The notes: generated from the letters alone by a model not told the origin. DNA of 64,000 bases from Scolanthus callimorphus (GCA_033964015.1 CM066915.1:12175573-12239572); one strand, 5' to 3'; positions 32,804 through 46,258 are shown, numbered from the stretch's first letter. A program made the numbers and translations.

Positions 32804-33730
32804 TTGCGAATATCCAATCACAGCATTCAGACATCAATATACTACAAAGAGACTGACACACACAACTACCTCGACTTTACGTCACACCACCCCGGCCATT
32901 GTAAACGGGCTATCCCATACAGCCAGTTTCTCCGTCTCCGCCGTCTCTGTTCAGATGATAACGACTTCCTCGTCAAGTCTAGAGAGATGCAACATTTCTT
33001 CACAGCTCGTGGTTATCCAGCTGCACAATTCGAGAATGACCTTAACAGAGTTTTAACAGTTACACGTCAAGACGCCCTTACGACATCCCGGCATGAGGAC
33101 AGCACAGACCGCGTTCCGTTGGTACTTACTTACAACAACTTTAACGCCATTACCAAACAGATACTCATGAAGAACTTTAACATCTTAACCACTGATCCAG
33201 ACACACGCAGGATTTTCCCTGAGTCGCCACTTATATCCGACAAGAATCTCGACAAGAATCTCAGGGATATCCTCGTGCACTCTAGTGTCGGTTCGTCAAC
33301 ATCATCGGATGCCGGAACGTTCCCGTGTAACCGCCCACGCTGTCAGACGTGCAAACACACCACTTCTCAGACTATCATACAGGGTCCCAAAAGCAGATAC
33401 ACCATCAACAATCGCTTCACCTGTCGGTCTGAGAATGTGGTGTATTGCATCAGCTGCACCCGTTGTACTTCTCTGTACATTGGTGAAACCGGTCGTTCTT
33501 TACGCGAACGAGTTGGAGAGCACCTTCGCAGTATCAAGAACAAATCTCCTGGTTTCCCCGTGGCCGAACATTTTAACTCTGCATCGCACTCTATTGACAA
33601 TCTTAGGGTATGCGGCCTCCGTTTAAGCCACGAGGACAACTACCATCGCAAACACCAGGAGATGGAACTTATCTTTAACTTGGGAACTCTTAGCCCTTGT
33701 GGACTCAACATCAATTTCCACTATCTCTGA
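32804..33730 (+). pseudogene. PLE RT tail with GIY-YIG endonuclease, U5
   Basis: 308-residue frame identical to U2. Confidence 0.9.
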
Positions 33731-33938
33731 CTGTTCGAACTCATCTAGAGCGCGCGCGCTTATTGTATTTAGCGCGGGCTTTTCCGTTAGGATTTTAGCA
33801 TGGCGAATACCGCCTTTTGATACACTGATGAAGGGCCATGCCCGAAACGTTTGTATTAAATTATACTGACACTTTTTCAATTTATTGATTCGATTTTATA
33901 CCATTTCTTTACAAGTGTCACGCATCACCCGGAGTTTT
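33700..33938 (+). repeat. 3' pLTR, U5
   Basis: Same as the U1 3' pLTR. Confidence 0.88.
33816..33860 (+). ncRNA. Hammerhead ribozyme, U5 3' pLTR
   Basis: Core CTGATGA at 33825-33831; identical to the U1 3' copy. Confidence 0.82.
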
Positions 33939-34444
33939 AACTCTATCTCATTTTTGTAGAAGAGGCTAGTTTAGTGTTACTGCCATTGACTCTTCCAAAT
34001 ATAATATTCGGTATTAATTGCTCTGAGTATTCTCCCACATGTAACTTTATATTATTAATTTAAAAGTATATTATATATAAGAAGAGGGAAAGTCACCCCA
34101 AACTGCCACAATTTAGATCGCTTTTAGTCTTTTATGAAAAGATTGAAGATAATATTGCCATGAAAAATAAGAAGGAATCATTCCACTTGATAAAGTGGGG
34201 CAATTTACGAAAGTCGTCAGAATTTAAAGCACTACAATACTTATTAATGATAGTGTGATTTTTTATCGGTTTTTGTCTGTTTTTGCTTGTTAGTTTTATT
34301 TTTTCTCGTGTTTCCTTGTTTTCTTGTGTTTTTTTCTTCTGATGTTGGTTGTGGTAGTATGGGTTTTTGTAATTGATTATCTTGTAAGAAAATAAAACAA
34401 ATAAAGATGTTGAAATACAAAAAAAAATTACAAAAAAAAGTAAA

Positions 34445-35061
34445 CTACTACAAGTTCGCACGACTCAGCGCCATCGTACGACCCCATGGTTACATCGAAT
34501 AAGCCGCCGGGCGCATCTTTCTTTGCCCAACGGGCGTCTGCACTGAAAAGGAGTATTTGTTTTGCGTGCATAATGATTTCTCTGTCTCATCTAATGTGTA
34601 GGCGAAATGTTTACATAGTTAGCGCAGCAAAGTCGATGGCCTCGGATAACAATTCTTGTGTTATGGAAGGGAAGAGAACCACAATGTCGAAGCACACGAA
34701 GGACGCGCTACGCTTATTTTCGATCTTGTTGAACCATTTGAGTACTGAGTAGGTGCTCCTCCATAGGTTGACTTCAGTGGCCAGTGCGGTGCTTTTCACG
34801 ATTCTCTGGAGTATATGTTTCGCGATTTTTCCGATTTCGGACTTGGTTGGATTAATAAGCCGGCATGTTTGGTGCATTTTCGAAGTTTGGCTTATGGTCT
34901 TTTAAAGTTATAAATGCGTCCCGCCTTGCCATGGTCTCAACTCTGTCTGCCAACTCCAGATCATCTGAGATCTTCTTCGCTTCCTGATTGATTTTTACTT
35001 CCTTCTTTTTTCCAGCCTGTTTATATGCTTTCTGTACATTCTTATCGAGGAGCTAGTTGTA
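34445..35061 (-). pseudogene. RT-like gene relic, U5, downstream half (split by LINE)
   Basis: Split by the LINE. The upstream piece is at 40651-40765. The A-to-B crossover inferred for U5 falls in or just before this relic. Confidence 0.68.
35046..35061. repeat. Target-site duplication, left, U5 LINE
   Basis: Same 16 bases as in U2. Confidence 0.93.
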
Positions 35062-35333
35062 TTTTTTTTTTTTTTTATTTAAACATTTGTTTCCACTATT
35101 ACATACGACCATACATGTTGCATAAAGAGAAAAAAAAAATACACTAACTAATCTACTAACAACACTATACAGAGATTTTGAACGCTCTTATATATCGAAA
35201 ATTAACGTACATCACATACAAAAAAAAAAAAGAATGTGGAGCCACCTTTGTTCTTTCTGGCTCTCCATTTTTTAAATTTTTTATTGCTTTATTTTATTTT
35301 TTATTATATAACTTTGTTTTTTTTTTTTTTTTT

Positions 35334-38300
35334 TTATTTTCTATTCCTATAGGAATCGAGGAAATATTTGGTCAGGATACCCCATTTCATCAAATGGGTG
35401 GGGTAATTTCCCCGGTCTATTGCAATTGTACGTTCTATTAGTTCATACTGCCTAAGGGTCTCTAAAAACATATCAATTGAAGGTAGGTTGAATGACTCTC
35501 TTTTTTTATAAAGCATCAATTTATAAATTAAAATTATGAAATTGATTAATGCTGCCTGATCGGTCTCGTGCTCTATTCCCAATAATATTGAAGAGGCTTC
35601 TAGAGGGGGTAGATTGATATTAGCGCATTTAAAAGCCCATTGGCGAATTTCAAAATAGAAATTTTTGGCGTCTACGCATTGGACAAACAGGTGATCTACC
35701 GTTTCCTGGTAATATTTACAGTACGAGCACCGAGGTGATTCAACCAGGCCGAATTTATAAAGATGTTTGTTTAAAAACAATACATTATTAAGAATTTTAT
35801 ATTGAAAAGAGCGAAGGTACGTGTCAATCGTAGTTTCGCCAACTCTCTTATAAATCTTCATCCAAGGGATATCTACCCCAAGTCTTTTTTCGATATTAGT
35901 CTGAGAAGTAGGAACTTTAAATATTTGTTCAACAAAGTGCCAATATGCTGTTTTAGATGTAAGTTTCTGAAGTAATAATATGTCGTTACCAAAATAAAGC
36001 CTCCGGCCATGCAACTGGTTAGCCCTTTCTCTATTTTCTGGCAGTACGCTATTGGTTTTCATCAGAGATTTCCATTCCCTAGGGATGGAGTTCTTCAGCG
36101 CTAGCCACTGTATAAACTCACCCTCTCTCACTCCTTTTTTCTGTATGTCCTCCCAGTCGCATAGCCGGCCATCTATACACACATCAGCTATTTTGATAAT
36201 TCCCTTTGCAATAAAGCTCTTATAATCTGCTATTATTTTACCCCTCTTCATATATCTATTATTCCATAAATATTGGTCTAAAACAACTTCGATGTCGTCT
36301 TCAGTTTCACACTGACCAATTTCTGCCCATTTCTTAAGGATATTTCTATAAAACTCGGGGAGTGACCGTGGGATCTGTGATACATCGAAATTATTTCCAA
36401 TACACTCAATACCACCTATCTGCTTAAGATACATATTTGGCATTATTTTCCATTGTTTTTGCTCATGGCTAAACCATTTCTTGATCCACATACATAAACT
36501 AGCATTTAATTTACATTTATAATCTAAAGCCCTCAGGCCACCCTCCTCATACTTTCCTATTAGCGTTTCATGTTTTATCTTAGGCTTTTTCCCATTCCAA
36601 ATAAATTTATTTAAAGCAGTGTCAACCTGTTGCACATATAACTCCGGAACTGGTACTTTGGAAAAAACATAGTCAATCTTGGAAATTGCTAAGGACTTAA
36701 TAATTTGAATCTTGCCATACAATGTGAGTGTTCGCGCACTCCAAATCGATAACACTGTTCGAAGATTTTCCAGAGGCCTCACGAAGTTATGACTTTCTTT
36801 ATATATCTTATTAAAGGAAAAATAAATACCCAGTATCCTTAAACCCTTAGAGTCAAAATCGACCATTTTAACTTATGCTCCGAACATCTCGATGCCGGAT
36901 TGGTTGAATACAACCAACCTACCTCCGATTTACTGGTATTCATTTTTAGAGAAGAGAAGGCAGCGAATTCATTCAATACCTTTATAGTATAAGACAGACT
37001 TTTCAAGTCACCCAGGAAAAACGATACATCATCTGCAAACATAACTGCCTTCTTCTCCTTACCATCAAGATTTATCCCCTTGATTTGTTTATTTGAACGT
37101 ATCAAAGTTACCATAATTTCTATTACTAGCAAAAAGATTTGAGGACTGATCGGGTCGCCCTGTTTAGTGCCACGCCCTATCTGGAAATACTGCGTAGCTG
37201 AGCCATTATTCATGATACAGCTGTAGTTCTCTCCGAGTAGCGTTTTAATCCATTGTATAAAACTCGGGCCGAACCCAAATTTCTTAAGGGTTGCGAAAAT
37301 AAAGCTATGCTCTACACTGTCAAACGCTTTTTCAAAATCGACAGCAAACAGGAGCGACTGGATTTTTCTCTCTCTAACATAATACATAACATCGTCTATT
37401 ATCCTAATTGGCTCTTCAATAAGTCTCCCTTTGACAAATGCTGCCTGATCCTCATTTATAATAGTTGGTAATATATCTGTCAATCTATTACTAAGAGCTT
37501 TACTACATATTTTGGCGTCAACATTAATCAAGCTTATGGGTCTCCAGTTCTTTAAATATCGTATATCTTTATCCGGTTTTTCCAACAGCGTAATTATCGC
37601 CTGTTTTTGAGTCGTTGTCAGGGCTCCCTTTTCGAAGCTTTCATTTAAACACCCAACTAAATCAGTACCCAAATGTTTCCAAAAAACAGTATAAAATTCC
37701 TTCGACAGGCCATCGTTACCTGGAGTTTTGGAGTTTCCCATTTGTCTTAAAGCTTCATAGCATTCATTAATTGTCAGTTTGCCCTCACAATGACGCATCT
37801 GTTCTTCGGTTAACCTCGGCGTATTAATCTCAGATAGAAATTGTAAGCATTCTTCTTCTGACTTCTTACTCTTAGACTTATAAAGATTACTAAAATATTC
37901 TTTAATCTTATCCAATATTTGTTTAGGCTCGGTAACAACGTCCCCTTGATCCGAGTCAAGTACAATTTTTCTGACATGCGTTTTCGCCTTATTTCTTTTT
38001 TCTAATGAAAGGAAGTAGCTATTATTCTTTTCTCCATACTGGTACCAGGACGTTTTTGAGCGAATTATTAGCCCTTCAGTTACCTGATTACTATACACTT
38101 CTAGTTCATTTTTCAACTCAGCATGTCTTGAAAACAACGTTTCGTTATGTTCCCATTCCACATTACTTTCGATCTGATCTAACTCTTTTTCTATTTCTTT
38201 ATAACGCGATCGACCCTTTCTGGCTTTATCCTTTGAGAACTTTATTGTGTTTTTTCTTATTTCGTATTTAAGAAGCTCCCAGCGAAGCTGTGGATTGTAT

Positions 38301-39199
38301 ATATTATTTTCGTCAAAGCCTTTCTTTGCGGAGTCAAACAATTGTTCTATGTTCTCTATATATATCTTATCCTTCAATAATGAATTATTAAATTTCCATG
38401 AGCCTGAGCCATATCTCGTCTGTGCCTTTAAAGGTTTGAAAGATAACAAAATCGCGGAATGATCCGTGGACGGGGCTGTAATAATATCTGTACGTTCAAT
38501 AAATGGCTGTAGGCAATCCGAGACAAAGAAATAGTCCAAGCGTCGATGGATAATAGAGGCTTTCCCTAACTCACTACGTGGTCCAGATCCCCTCCAAGTA
38601 AATCTACGCACATCCGGGTTCCGTATTCTCCAAATATCACACAGATCGAAATCTAACATAACAGCCAACATTGTCTCAATCGATTTATGTTTCAATTTTG
38701 GGGAGCCTCCTTTAGCCTCCAAAAATTCGTCAAAGTAAAAATTCTGATCGCCCGCCCATATAACACACGCATTCTCTGGATAATTCGATTCAATAATATG
38801 TTTTGTAATGGTCTTTATCAGTGACACTTGATCATTTTCATTATTTGGAGCATAGGTGTTAATGAGCAGAAAGATTTCACCTTGAATAGTGCATAAAATG
38901 ATGTTAAACCGGCCATCATGTCCATGATGTTCCGAGATAACTTTATACTCTAACTTTTCCCCAAATAAAATTGCCGCCCCTCTACAATTTGATGTACCAT
39001 GAGAGAACAAGATCTCTCCTCGAAATTGATTACGCCATTCTTTCTCTATATCTACTGAACTGTGAGATTCTTGAATAAATGCTACCCCTCCTTTTAGCCC
39101 GTGAGTATTCAACCAATTAAATAATTTCTTTCGCTTCTTGACATCCCGAATTCCCCTGACATTAAGTGATAGCAATTCAAAATTCAAATCCTTATCCAA
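35334..39199 (-). pseudogene. LINE ORF2, U5 (frameshift at Trp779)
   Basis: Intact to Lys778, then one base of a CCC run is missing on the + strand (CC at about 36863-36864). The frame changes at the Trp779 codon and stops eight codons on. The rest of the protein is open in the other frame (35334-36866). Confidence 0.93.
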
Positions 39200-39590
39200 T
39201 TGATTTAAGCAGAATATTTAACATTCGCCGTAACTTTTTAGCTAGGTTGAGCTTATGTGGCCTCCACAAAACGGAAAAAAAAAACATCAAACGCGTAACG
39301 GACATAGCAATAAAAGTAACTACCTAAAGTAATTATACTTAAACACCTATTTGGGATATGCATGTTTTGTAAGACACAGATTGAAATGTTACGATGGATA
39401 TTATATTCAATCCGAATTCTACGCATAAGTCGCTAGAGAGAAATGCAACAACACTCTCTATCAATCACAAGAAATTATACTTATAACAAAAAACAGGATT
39501 TCGTATCACAAAACTGCCATCGAAAGCAGTGCTCATTGGATCAATATAAACATAAGGACTAAGGCCGTTCCTAACCGCTAAGGTACATAT

Positions 39591-40535
39591 TTACCTTGGG
39601 CAATAGACTCTATCTATATATAGCTTATCAGGGAATGCTCTGCTAAAGTACGCCAGCTGACCTCTCTTCCTGGCTTCCTTCAGCTTCCCCGCTTGTGCTT
39701 TCCTTCGCTTTACAATTTCTCTTGGGAAGTCAGCCGAAATCCCAAAGTTTTCCGTCAGATCCTTGCCGGCCTTTGCGAAGACGGTTTCCCGATCCCTGTA
39801 CCGCAAAAAACGAGCAATAATTGGTCTTGGCTCTTCCGGTGAGGTCTTCTTGCCCACGCGGTGAATTCGTTGAAACTCTATTCCTCTAGCATTCTCTGAA
39901 GGGATCTTGAGCTCCTTCTCTAGGAAAGAGCGGAGCACCTCCTCCGTGTTCTCGGGCACTTCGGACTCAGAATTCTCTAGCTCCTTAATGCCCCAAAAGC
40001 GCAAGTTCTCTCGCCTCTGATAAACTTCACAATACAACATTTCATCCTCCAAGTCGGCACAACGCTTCACACCCCTCTCCTCCATTTCCTTCATTGCGGT
40101 CTTCATTTCCTCTATATCCTTATTGAAGGATTGGAGTGAATTTTCAATTTCTTGTACTTGACCGTTGAGTTTTTTCACGTCGCCTTGCACGGTCCCGACT
40201 TTCCCTTCCAGAGAGAACATTCTCTTCTCCATGCTTGTAACCTTCTCATTTATAGAATCTGTCTTCTCATCTATAGCCCTAAGGCTCGACAGGACCCTGT
40301 CCAGCTTGCTATTTAGTTTAGCATAAACCCCCGCCATTTCGAGGGCTTCCCAAACTTCGTCTTTTAACGATGACCTTGATACGTCTTTGGGCGGCGAGCG
40401 AATAGCGAAGGCGAGCGAGGGTGAAAATTCACATATGGAGTCGAAAAGGACTTTTTTCCCTTCCGGTGACTCCCTTTCGCTTGCTGTGTCGCTTATATCT
40501 CTTTCTCTTCGCTTTTGGGGCTTACTTTCAGCCAT
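39591..40535 (-). CDS. LINE ORF1 protein, U5
   Basis: 314 residues, identical at protein level to the U2 copy. Confidence 0.9.
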   Translation of the reverse strand: MAESKPQKRRERDISDTASERESPEGKKVLFDSICEFSPSLAFAIRSPPKDVSRSSLKDEVWEALEMAGVYAKLNSKLDRVLSSLRAIDEKTDSINEKVTSMEKRMFSLEGKVGTVQGDVKKLNGQVQEIENSLQSFNKDIEEMKTAMKEMEERGVKRCADLEDEMLYCEVYQRRENLRFWGIKELENSESEVPENTEEVLRSFLEKELKIPSENARGIEFQRIHRVGKKTSPEEPRPIIARFLRYRDRETVFAKAGKDLTENFGISADFPREIVKRRKAQAGKLKEARKRGQLAYFSRAFPDKLYIDRVYCPR

Positions 40536-40634
40536 AAGTCCAATTAAAAGCCAAATTTTTTGAGCAGTGAAACGACCACGACTACTCGCGTAACATGCTC
40601 GTACCCAGTCCGACACTCGTACCCAGTCCCAGTC

Positions 40635-40650
40635 CGAGGAGCTAGTTGTA
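40635..40650. repeat. Target-site duplication, right, U5 LINE
   Basis: Same 16 bases as in U2. Confidence 0.93.
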
Positions 40651-40765
40651 GTCATCGGGTTTCATCCGGTAGAAATTAATGGTGGTTAAATGAAGGTCGT
40701 CTCTTGACTTTCTTTACGTCCTTGCTCAGTTCTTTTTGCAGGTCATTGTTACGTTGGTCGAATTC
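40651..40765 (-). pseudogene. RT-like gene relic, U5, upstream piece
   Basis: Counterpart of 34445-35061. Confidence 0.6.
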
Positions 40766-41366
40766 AACGCTCCTGATTAAATAGTGGCATGCCCTCCATC
40801 TCATATTCCGGATTAGCTATTCGGCCCTTTCTATCTGCCTTGTCAAATACACTTTTTTCTTTGGACAGGGGATGTTCTTTTGTTGAGTAGCTGAATTAAA
40901 TTTTATCCATCATTATAAAATAATTTAGATAGTACGCGCGCTCTGATTGGCTTAGAACCATGTTTGCATTTCCCTGTGCAAACATGCTTCTGACGTCAGA
41001 CAATTGAGTGATTGGCGAGCCGGTAATTTTAGAAAGTAACATGTTTTTCCAGAAACATATAAGTGAGTTGAAACGTGTAACAGTCAAACATCTCTTCGAT
41101 AACAAGCGTGACCACATTCAAACATGTCAAGGTACAAATCTTGACCATATTTGGAGACCGGTTTCAACAATCGAAATCGCGAGAGCCAATCGGAAGTGTC
41201 CTAAATGCACACGAAATTAGTGTTTAACGTCAGTATGCGCGCGCGCCTTTAAAACAACGGAAAACTGCTCGAATGCGCGCGCGATTAGCAACGGAACGTG
41301 CTTGTTTTAGCAGAGTCTTTAATTTTGTCATGGTATAAAACAAATTGAGTGAGGTTTGGTGCTGTC

Positions 41367-41598
41367 TGGACTCAATTCCACTATCTCTGACTGTTCGAAC
41401 TCATCTAGAGAGCGCGCGCCTATTGTATTTAGCGCGCGCTTTTCCGTTAGGATTTTAGCATGGCGAACACCGCCATTTTATACACTGATGAAGGGCCATG
41501 CCCGAAACGTTTGTATTAAATTATACTGACACTTTTTCAATTTATTGATTCGATTTTATACCATCTCTTTACAAGTGTCACGCATCACACGAAGTTTT
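41367..41598 (+). repeat. 5' pLTR, U6
   Basis: Type A form of the 5' pLTR. Confidence 0.88.
41476..41520 (+). ncRNA. Hammerhead ribozyme, U6 5' pLTR
   Basis: Core CTGATGA at 41485-41491; identical to the U1 5' copy. Confidence 0.82.
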
Positions 41599-41632
41599 CT
41601 AAAACATTTGATGCGATTTTCCATCTGCTATT

Positions 41633-42328
41633 ATGCCTAATATTAGAAGAACTGTGTCCTCTCTACGACGCGATTTACAACACAGCCTCTCATTTCTTGA
41701 CGACGATACAAGATCTATCGCTCTCAAGCTGGCTTACAACATCTTCAAAAAGACCAAGCTAACCAGCCATATCATCTTCATTGGCCGTTGTCTACGCAAG
41801 GGAGTAATTCCTAAAGGTTTCCGACTACGATTTCATCCCTCCAATGGTAATTACGACCACAGACACTATTCCAGAATTCTTAATTCTTGTTCAAGACGCC
41901 TGATGCAAACAAGCGTACAGAAGTTTAAGGTCAGTCTTATACATGTTTCCAACCTCAAGTCCCGTGCTTCCAGCAGCCTCCGTGATAGCTGTACTCCTGC
42001 AGAGTATCACTGTGCCATGAACATTATTTCTGAATTGAACTCTAATTTGCATCATGAAATCAAGTCTATTAAAGATGCAAAGTTCGCCTCTCTGCGTAAC
42101 ACAGCGAGATCTGCCAATGATGATGTTACAGTCCAACCTGTTGTATCAGCGATAAGAACTGTTGTTACTATTCCCGCAGATTTGCCGCTTTCTGATGCTG
42201 AAAATACCGTCCTCAGCAAAGGTCTCACGTTTGTCCCTGAAAATAACAAGGTTGATGAATACGAGGTTAAATCTGATAGCGAGAAGTTTTTTCGCCGTCT
42301 CCGTCTCAAGGCTCATTTTCATGACTAG
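41633..42328 (+). pseudogene. PLE N-terminal region, U6
   Basis: Same protein as U1. Confidence 0.85.
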
Positions 42329-42447
42329 GAAGATGTACAAGAACAGGATGACGATCCTTTCGCTAAATTTGAGAAGAAGACCTCTACATGGACACCTAAG
42401 GATGGACGTTTTACTGCCCTTGTCGTTGTCGTCGCAGCATCAATTCT

Positions 42448-43284
42448 TTGAATTTCAAGAGACGCATCACCACCTCGAATCTCTCTTCTGAAGAGAAGCA
42501 AGCTTTACGGTCTTTACGACAACGGCAGGACATTCTTATCAAAGCAGCGGTCAAGGGAGGCGCAGTTGTGGTTTGGCAACGCGAACTCTACATCCAAGAA
42601 GCTAACCGGCAACTATCTGACAATCGTTTTTACGAACGACTCGACTCTGATCCAACAAGAGAGTATCAGATGGTGGTCAAAGATAACATCAAGAACATGA
42701 TCGCTACTTGTGCCTTACCACCCACGGCTAAGCACCTTATAGTCACCACGCTCCGTACCTCGCGTTTCTATATGCTGCCCAAGATTCATAAAGACAACAA
42801 CCCCGAACGTCCTATAGTGTCTGCTTGCAGCTGTCCGACGGAAAACATCGCAGCATACCTTGATGAGATAATGGCCCCGTTCGTGAGAAACCTGCCAACT
42901 TATGTTAAAGACACCAACTACGCCTTAAACATCTTCAATGAATTCCGCTTCGATGAAACCAGTTCCAAGCCATGTTTCCTGTTCACTATGGACGTTAAGT
43001 CTTTGTACAGCGTCATTCCCAACAACAGCGGACTACAGGCGCTCGCCCACTTCCTGGACAAACGCACGCTGCAGGAACCTCCCACGGCCACCCTTACTCG
43101 TCTCGCCGAACTGGTTCTCTTTTTCCCTCAACTTCAGAAGCGTTATAATGATGACGTAGTGGGTGCTGCGCAGTGTGATCGTCGTGATCTTGAAGGATTT
43201 ATAGAGTACGTCTCCAATTTCCATCCTGCCCTGGAGTTTACTTCTACCATCAGTGAACTCGGACTGCTTTTTCTCGACATCTAG
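42448..43284 (+). pseudogene. PLE reverse transcriptase domain, U6 (internally deleted)
   Basis: Type A sequence plus a private Gly120-to-Glu change in the GRPIVS motif, further evidence of no selection on this frame. Confidence 0.9.
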
Positions 43285-44211
43285 TTGCGAATATCCAATC
43301 ACAGCATTCAGACATCAATATACTACAAAGAGACTGACACACACAACTACCTCGACTTTACGTCACACCACCCCGGCCATTGTAAACGGGCTATCCCATA
43401 CAGCCAGTTTCTCCGTCTCCGCCGTCTCTGTTCAGATGATAACGACTTCCTCGTCAAGTCTAGAGAGATGCAACATTTCTTCACAGCTCGTGGTTATCCA
43501 GCTGCACAATTCGAGAATGACCTTAACAGAGTTTTAACAGTTACACGTCAAGACGCCCTTACGACATCCCGGCATGAGGACAGCACAGACCGCGTTCCGT
43601 TGGTACTTACTTACAACAACTTTAACGCCATTACCAAACAGATACTCATGAAGAACTTTAACATCTTAACCACTGATCCAGACACACGCAGGATTTTCCC
43701 TGAGTCGCCACTTATATCCGACAAGAATCTCGACAAGAATCTCAGGGATATCCTCGTGCACTCTAGTGTCGGTTCGTCAACATCATCGGATGCCGGAACG
43801 TTCCCGTGTAACCGCCCACGCTGTCAGACGTGCAAACACACCACTTCTCAGACTATCATACAGGGTCCCAAAAGCAGATACACCATCAACAATCGCTTCA
43901 CCTGTCGGTCTGAGAATGTGGTGTATTGCATCAGCTGCACCCGTTGTACTTCTCTGTACATTGGTGAAACCGGTCGTTCTTTACGCGAACGAGTTGGAGA
44001 GCACCTTCGCAGTATCAAGAACAAATCTCCTGGTTTCCCCGTGGCCGAACATTTTAACTCTGCATCGCACTCTATTGACAATCTTAGGGTATGCGGCCTC
44101 CGTTTAAGCCACGAGGACAACTACCATCGCAAACACCAGGAGATGGAACTTATCTTTAACTTGGGAACTCTTAGCCCTTGTGGACTCAACATCAATTTCC
44201 ACTATCTCTGA
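43285..44211 (+). pseudogene. PLE RT tail with GIY-YIG endonuclease, U6
   Basis: 308-residue frame identical to U2. Confidence 0.9.
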
Positions 44212-44419
44212 CTGTTCGAACTCATCTAGAGCGCGCGCGCTTATTGTATTTAGCGCGGGCTTTTCCGTTAGGATTTTAGCATGGCGAATACCGCCTTTTG
44301 ATACACTGATGAAGGGCCATGCCCGAAACGTTTGTATTAAATTATACTGACACTTTTTCAATTTATTGATTCGATTTTATACCATTTCTTTACAAGTGTC
44401 ACGCATCACCCGGAGTTTT
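44181..44419 (+). repeat. 3' pLTR, U6
   Basis: Same as the U1 3' pLTR. Confidence 0.88.
44297..44341 (+). ncRNA. Hammerhead ribozyme, U6 3' pLTR
   Basis: Core CTGATGA at 44306-44312; identical to the U1 3' copy. Confidence 0.82.
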
Positions 44420-44925
44420 AACTCTATCTCATTTTTGTAGAAGAGGCTAGTTTAGTGTTACTGCCATTGACTCTTCCAAATATAATATTCGGTATTAATT
44501 GCTCTGAGTATTCTCCCACATGTAACTTTATATTATTAATTTAAAAGTATATTATATATAAGAAGAGGGAAAGTCACCCCAAACTGCCACAATTTAGATC
44601 GCTTTTAGTCTTTTATGAAAAGATTGAAGATAATATTGCCATGAAAAATAAGAAGGAATCATTCCACTTGATAAAGTGGGGCAATTTACGAAAGTCGTCA
44701 GAATTTAAAGCACTACAATACTTATTAATGATAGTGTGATTTTTTATCGGTTTTTGTCTGTTTTTGCTTGTTAGTTTTATTTTTTCTCGTGTTTCCTTGT
44801 TTTCTTGTGTTTTTTTCTTCTGATGTTGGTTGTGGTAGTATGGGTTTTTGTAATTGATTATCTTGTAAGAAAATAAAACAAATAAAGATGTTGAAATACA
44901 AAAAAAAATTACAAAAAAAAGTAAA

Positions 44926-45657
44926 CTACTACAAGTTCGCACGACTCAGCGCCATCGTACGACCCCATGGTTACATCGAATAAGCCGCCGGGCGCATCTT
45001 TCTTTGCCCAACGGGCGTCTGCACTGAAAAGGAGTATTTGTTTTGCGTGCATAATGATTTCTCTGTCTCATCTAATGTGTAGGCGAAATGTTTACATAGT
45101 TAGCGCAGCAAAGTCGATGGCCTCGGATAACAATTCTTGTGTTATGGAAGGGAAGAGAACCACAATGTCGAAGCACACGAAGGACGCGCTACGCTTATTT
45201 TCGATCTTGTTGAACCATTTGAGTACTGAGTAGGTGCTCCTCCATAGGTTGACTTCAGTGGCCAGTGCGGTGCTTTTCACGATTCTCTGGAGTATATGTT
45301 TCGCGATTTTTCCGATTTCGGACTTGGTTGGATTAATAAGCCGGCATGTTTGGTGCATTTTCGAAGTTTGGCTTATGGTCTTTTAAAGTTATAAATGCGT
45401 CCCGCCTTGCCATGGTCTCAACTCTGTCTGCCAACTCCAGATCATCTGAGATCTTCTTCGCTTCCTGATTGATTTTTACTTCCTTCTTTTTTCCAGCCTG
45501 TTTATATGCTTTCTGTACATTCTTATCGAGGAGCTAGTTGTAGTCATCGGGTTTCATCCGGTAGAAATTAATGGTGGTTAAATGAAGGTCGTCTCTTGAC
45601 TTTCTTTACGTCCTTGCTCAGTTCTTTTTGCAGGTCATTGTTACGTTGGTCGAATTC
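44926..45657 (-). pseudogene. RT-like gene relic, U6
   Basis: Uninterrupted copy equivalent to 3684-4415. Confidence 0.7.
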
Positions 45658-46258
45658 AACGCTCCTGATTAAATAGTGGCATGCCCTCCATCTCATATTC
45701 CGGATTAGCTATTCGGCCCTTTCTATCTGCCTTGTCAAATACACTTTTTTCTTTGGACAGGGGATGTTCTTTTGTTGAGTAGCTGAATTAAATTTTATCC
45801 ATCATTATAAAATAATTTAGATAGTACGCGCGCTCTGATTGGCTTAGAACCATGTTTGCATTTCCCTGTGCAAACATGCTTCTGACGTCAGACAATTGAG
45901 TGATTGGCGAGCCGGTAATTTTAGAAAGTAACATGTTTTTCCAGAAACATATAAGTGAGTTGAAACGTGTAACAGTCAAACATCTCTTCGATAACAAGCG
46001 TGACCACATTCAAACATGTCAAGGTACAAATCTTGACCATATTTGGAGACCGGTTTCAACAATCGAAATCGCGAGAGCCAATCGGAAGTGTCCTAAATGC
46101 ACACGAAATTAGTGTTTAACGTCAGTATGCGCGCGCGCCTTTAAAACAACGGAAAACTGCTCGAATGCGCGCGCGATTAGCAACGGAACGTGCTTGTTTT
46201 AGCAGAGTCTTTAATTTTGTCATGGTATAAAACAAATTGAGTGAGGTTTGGTGCTGTC

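Larger units (their letters stand above)
30886..33938 (+). mobile_element. Penelope-like element, U5 copy (defective)
   Basis: Type A sequence apart from His at RT residue 148. Shared lesions are present. Confidence 0.9.
35062..40634 (-). mobile_element. L1/Tx1-clade LINE, U5 copy (ORF2 frameshift)
   Basis: 5,573 bp at the same target base with the same duplication. Private changes include Ile-to-Met near 36440 and a 1-base deletion in ORF2. Confidence 0.93.
30886..41366 (+). repeat. Array unit U5, A/B hybrid, with LINE
   Basis: Length 10,481 bp. The left part is type A: Val in KAAVKGG, Leu at residue 209, no GGAATT at about 34093. The LINE at 35062-40634 is a type B feature, so the switch lies between about 34094 and 35045. 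One marker in the left part (His at RT residue 148) is type B, which suggests a small conversion patch or a recurrent change. Confidence 0.9.
41367..44419 (+). mobile_element. Penelope-like element, U6 copy (defective)
   Basis: Type A sequence with an additional Gly-to-Glu change in the GRPIVS motif. Confidence 0.9.
41367..46258 (+). repeat. Array unit U6, type A, no LINE
   Basis: Length 4,892 bp. All type A markers are present. A private change at 42805-42807 turns Gly into Glu in the conserved GRPIVS motif of the RT. The LINE site is empty. Confidence 0.93.
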
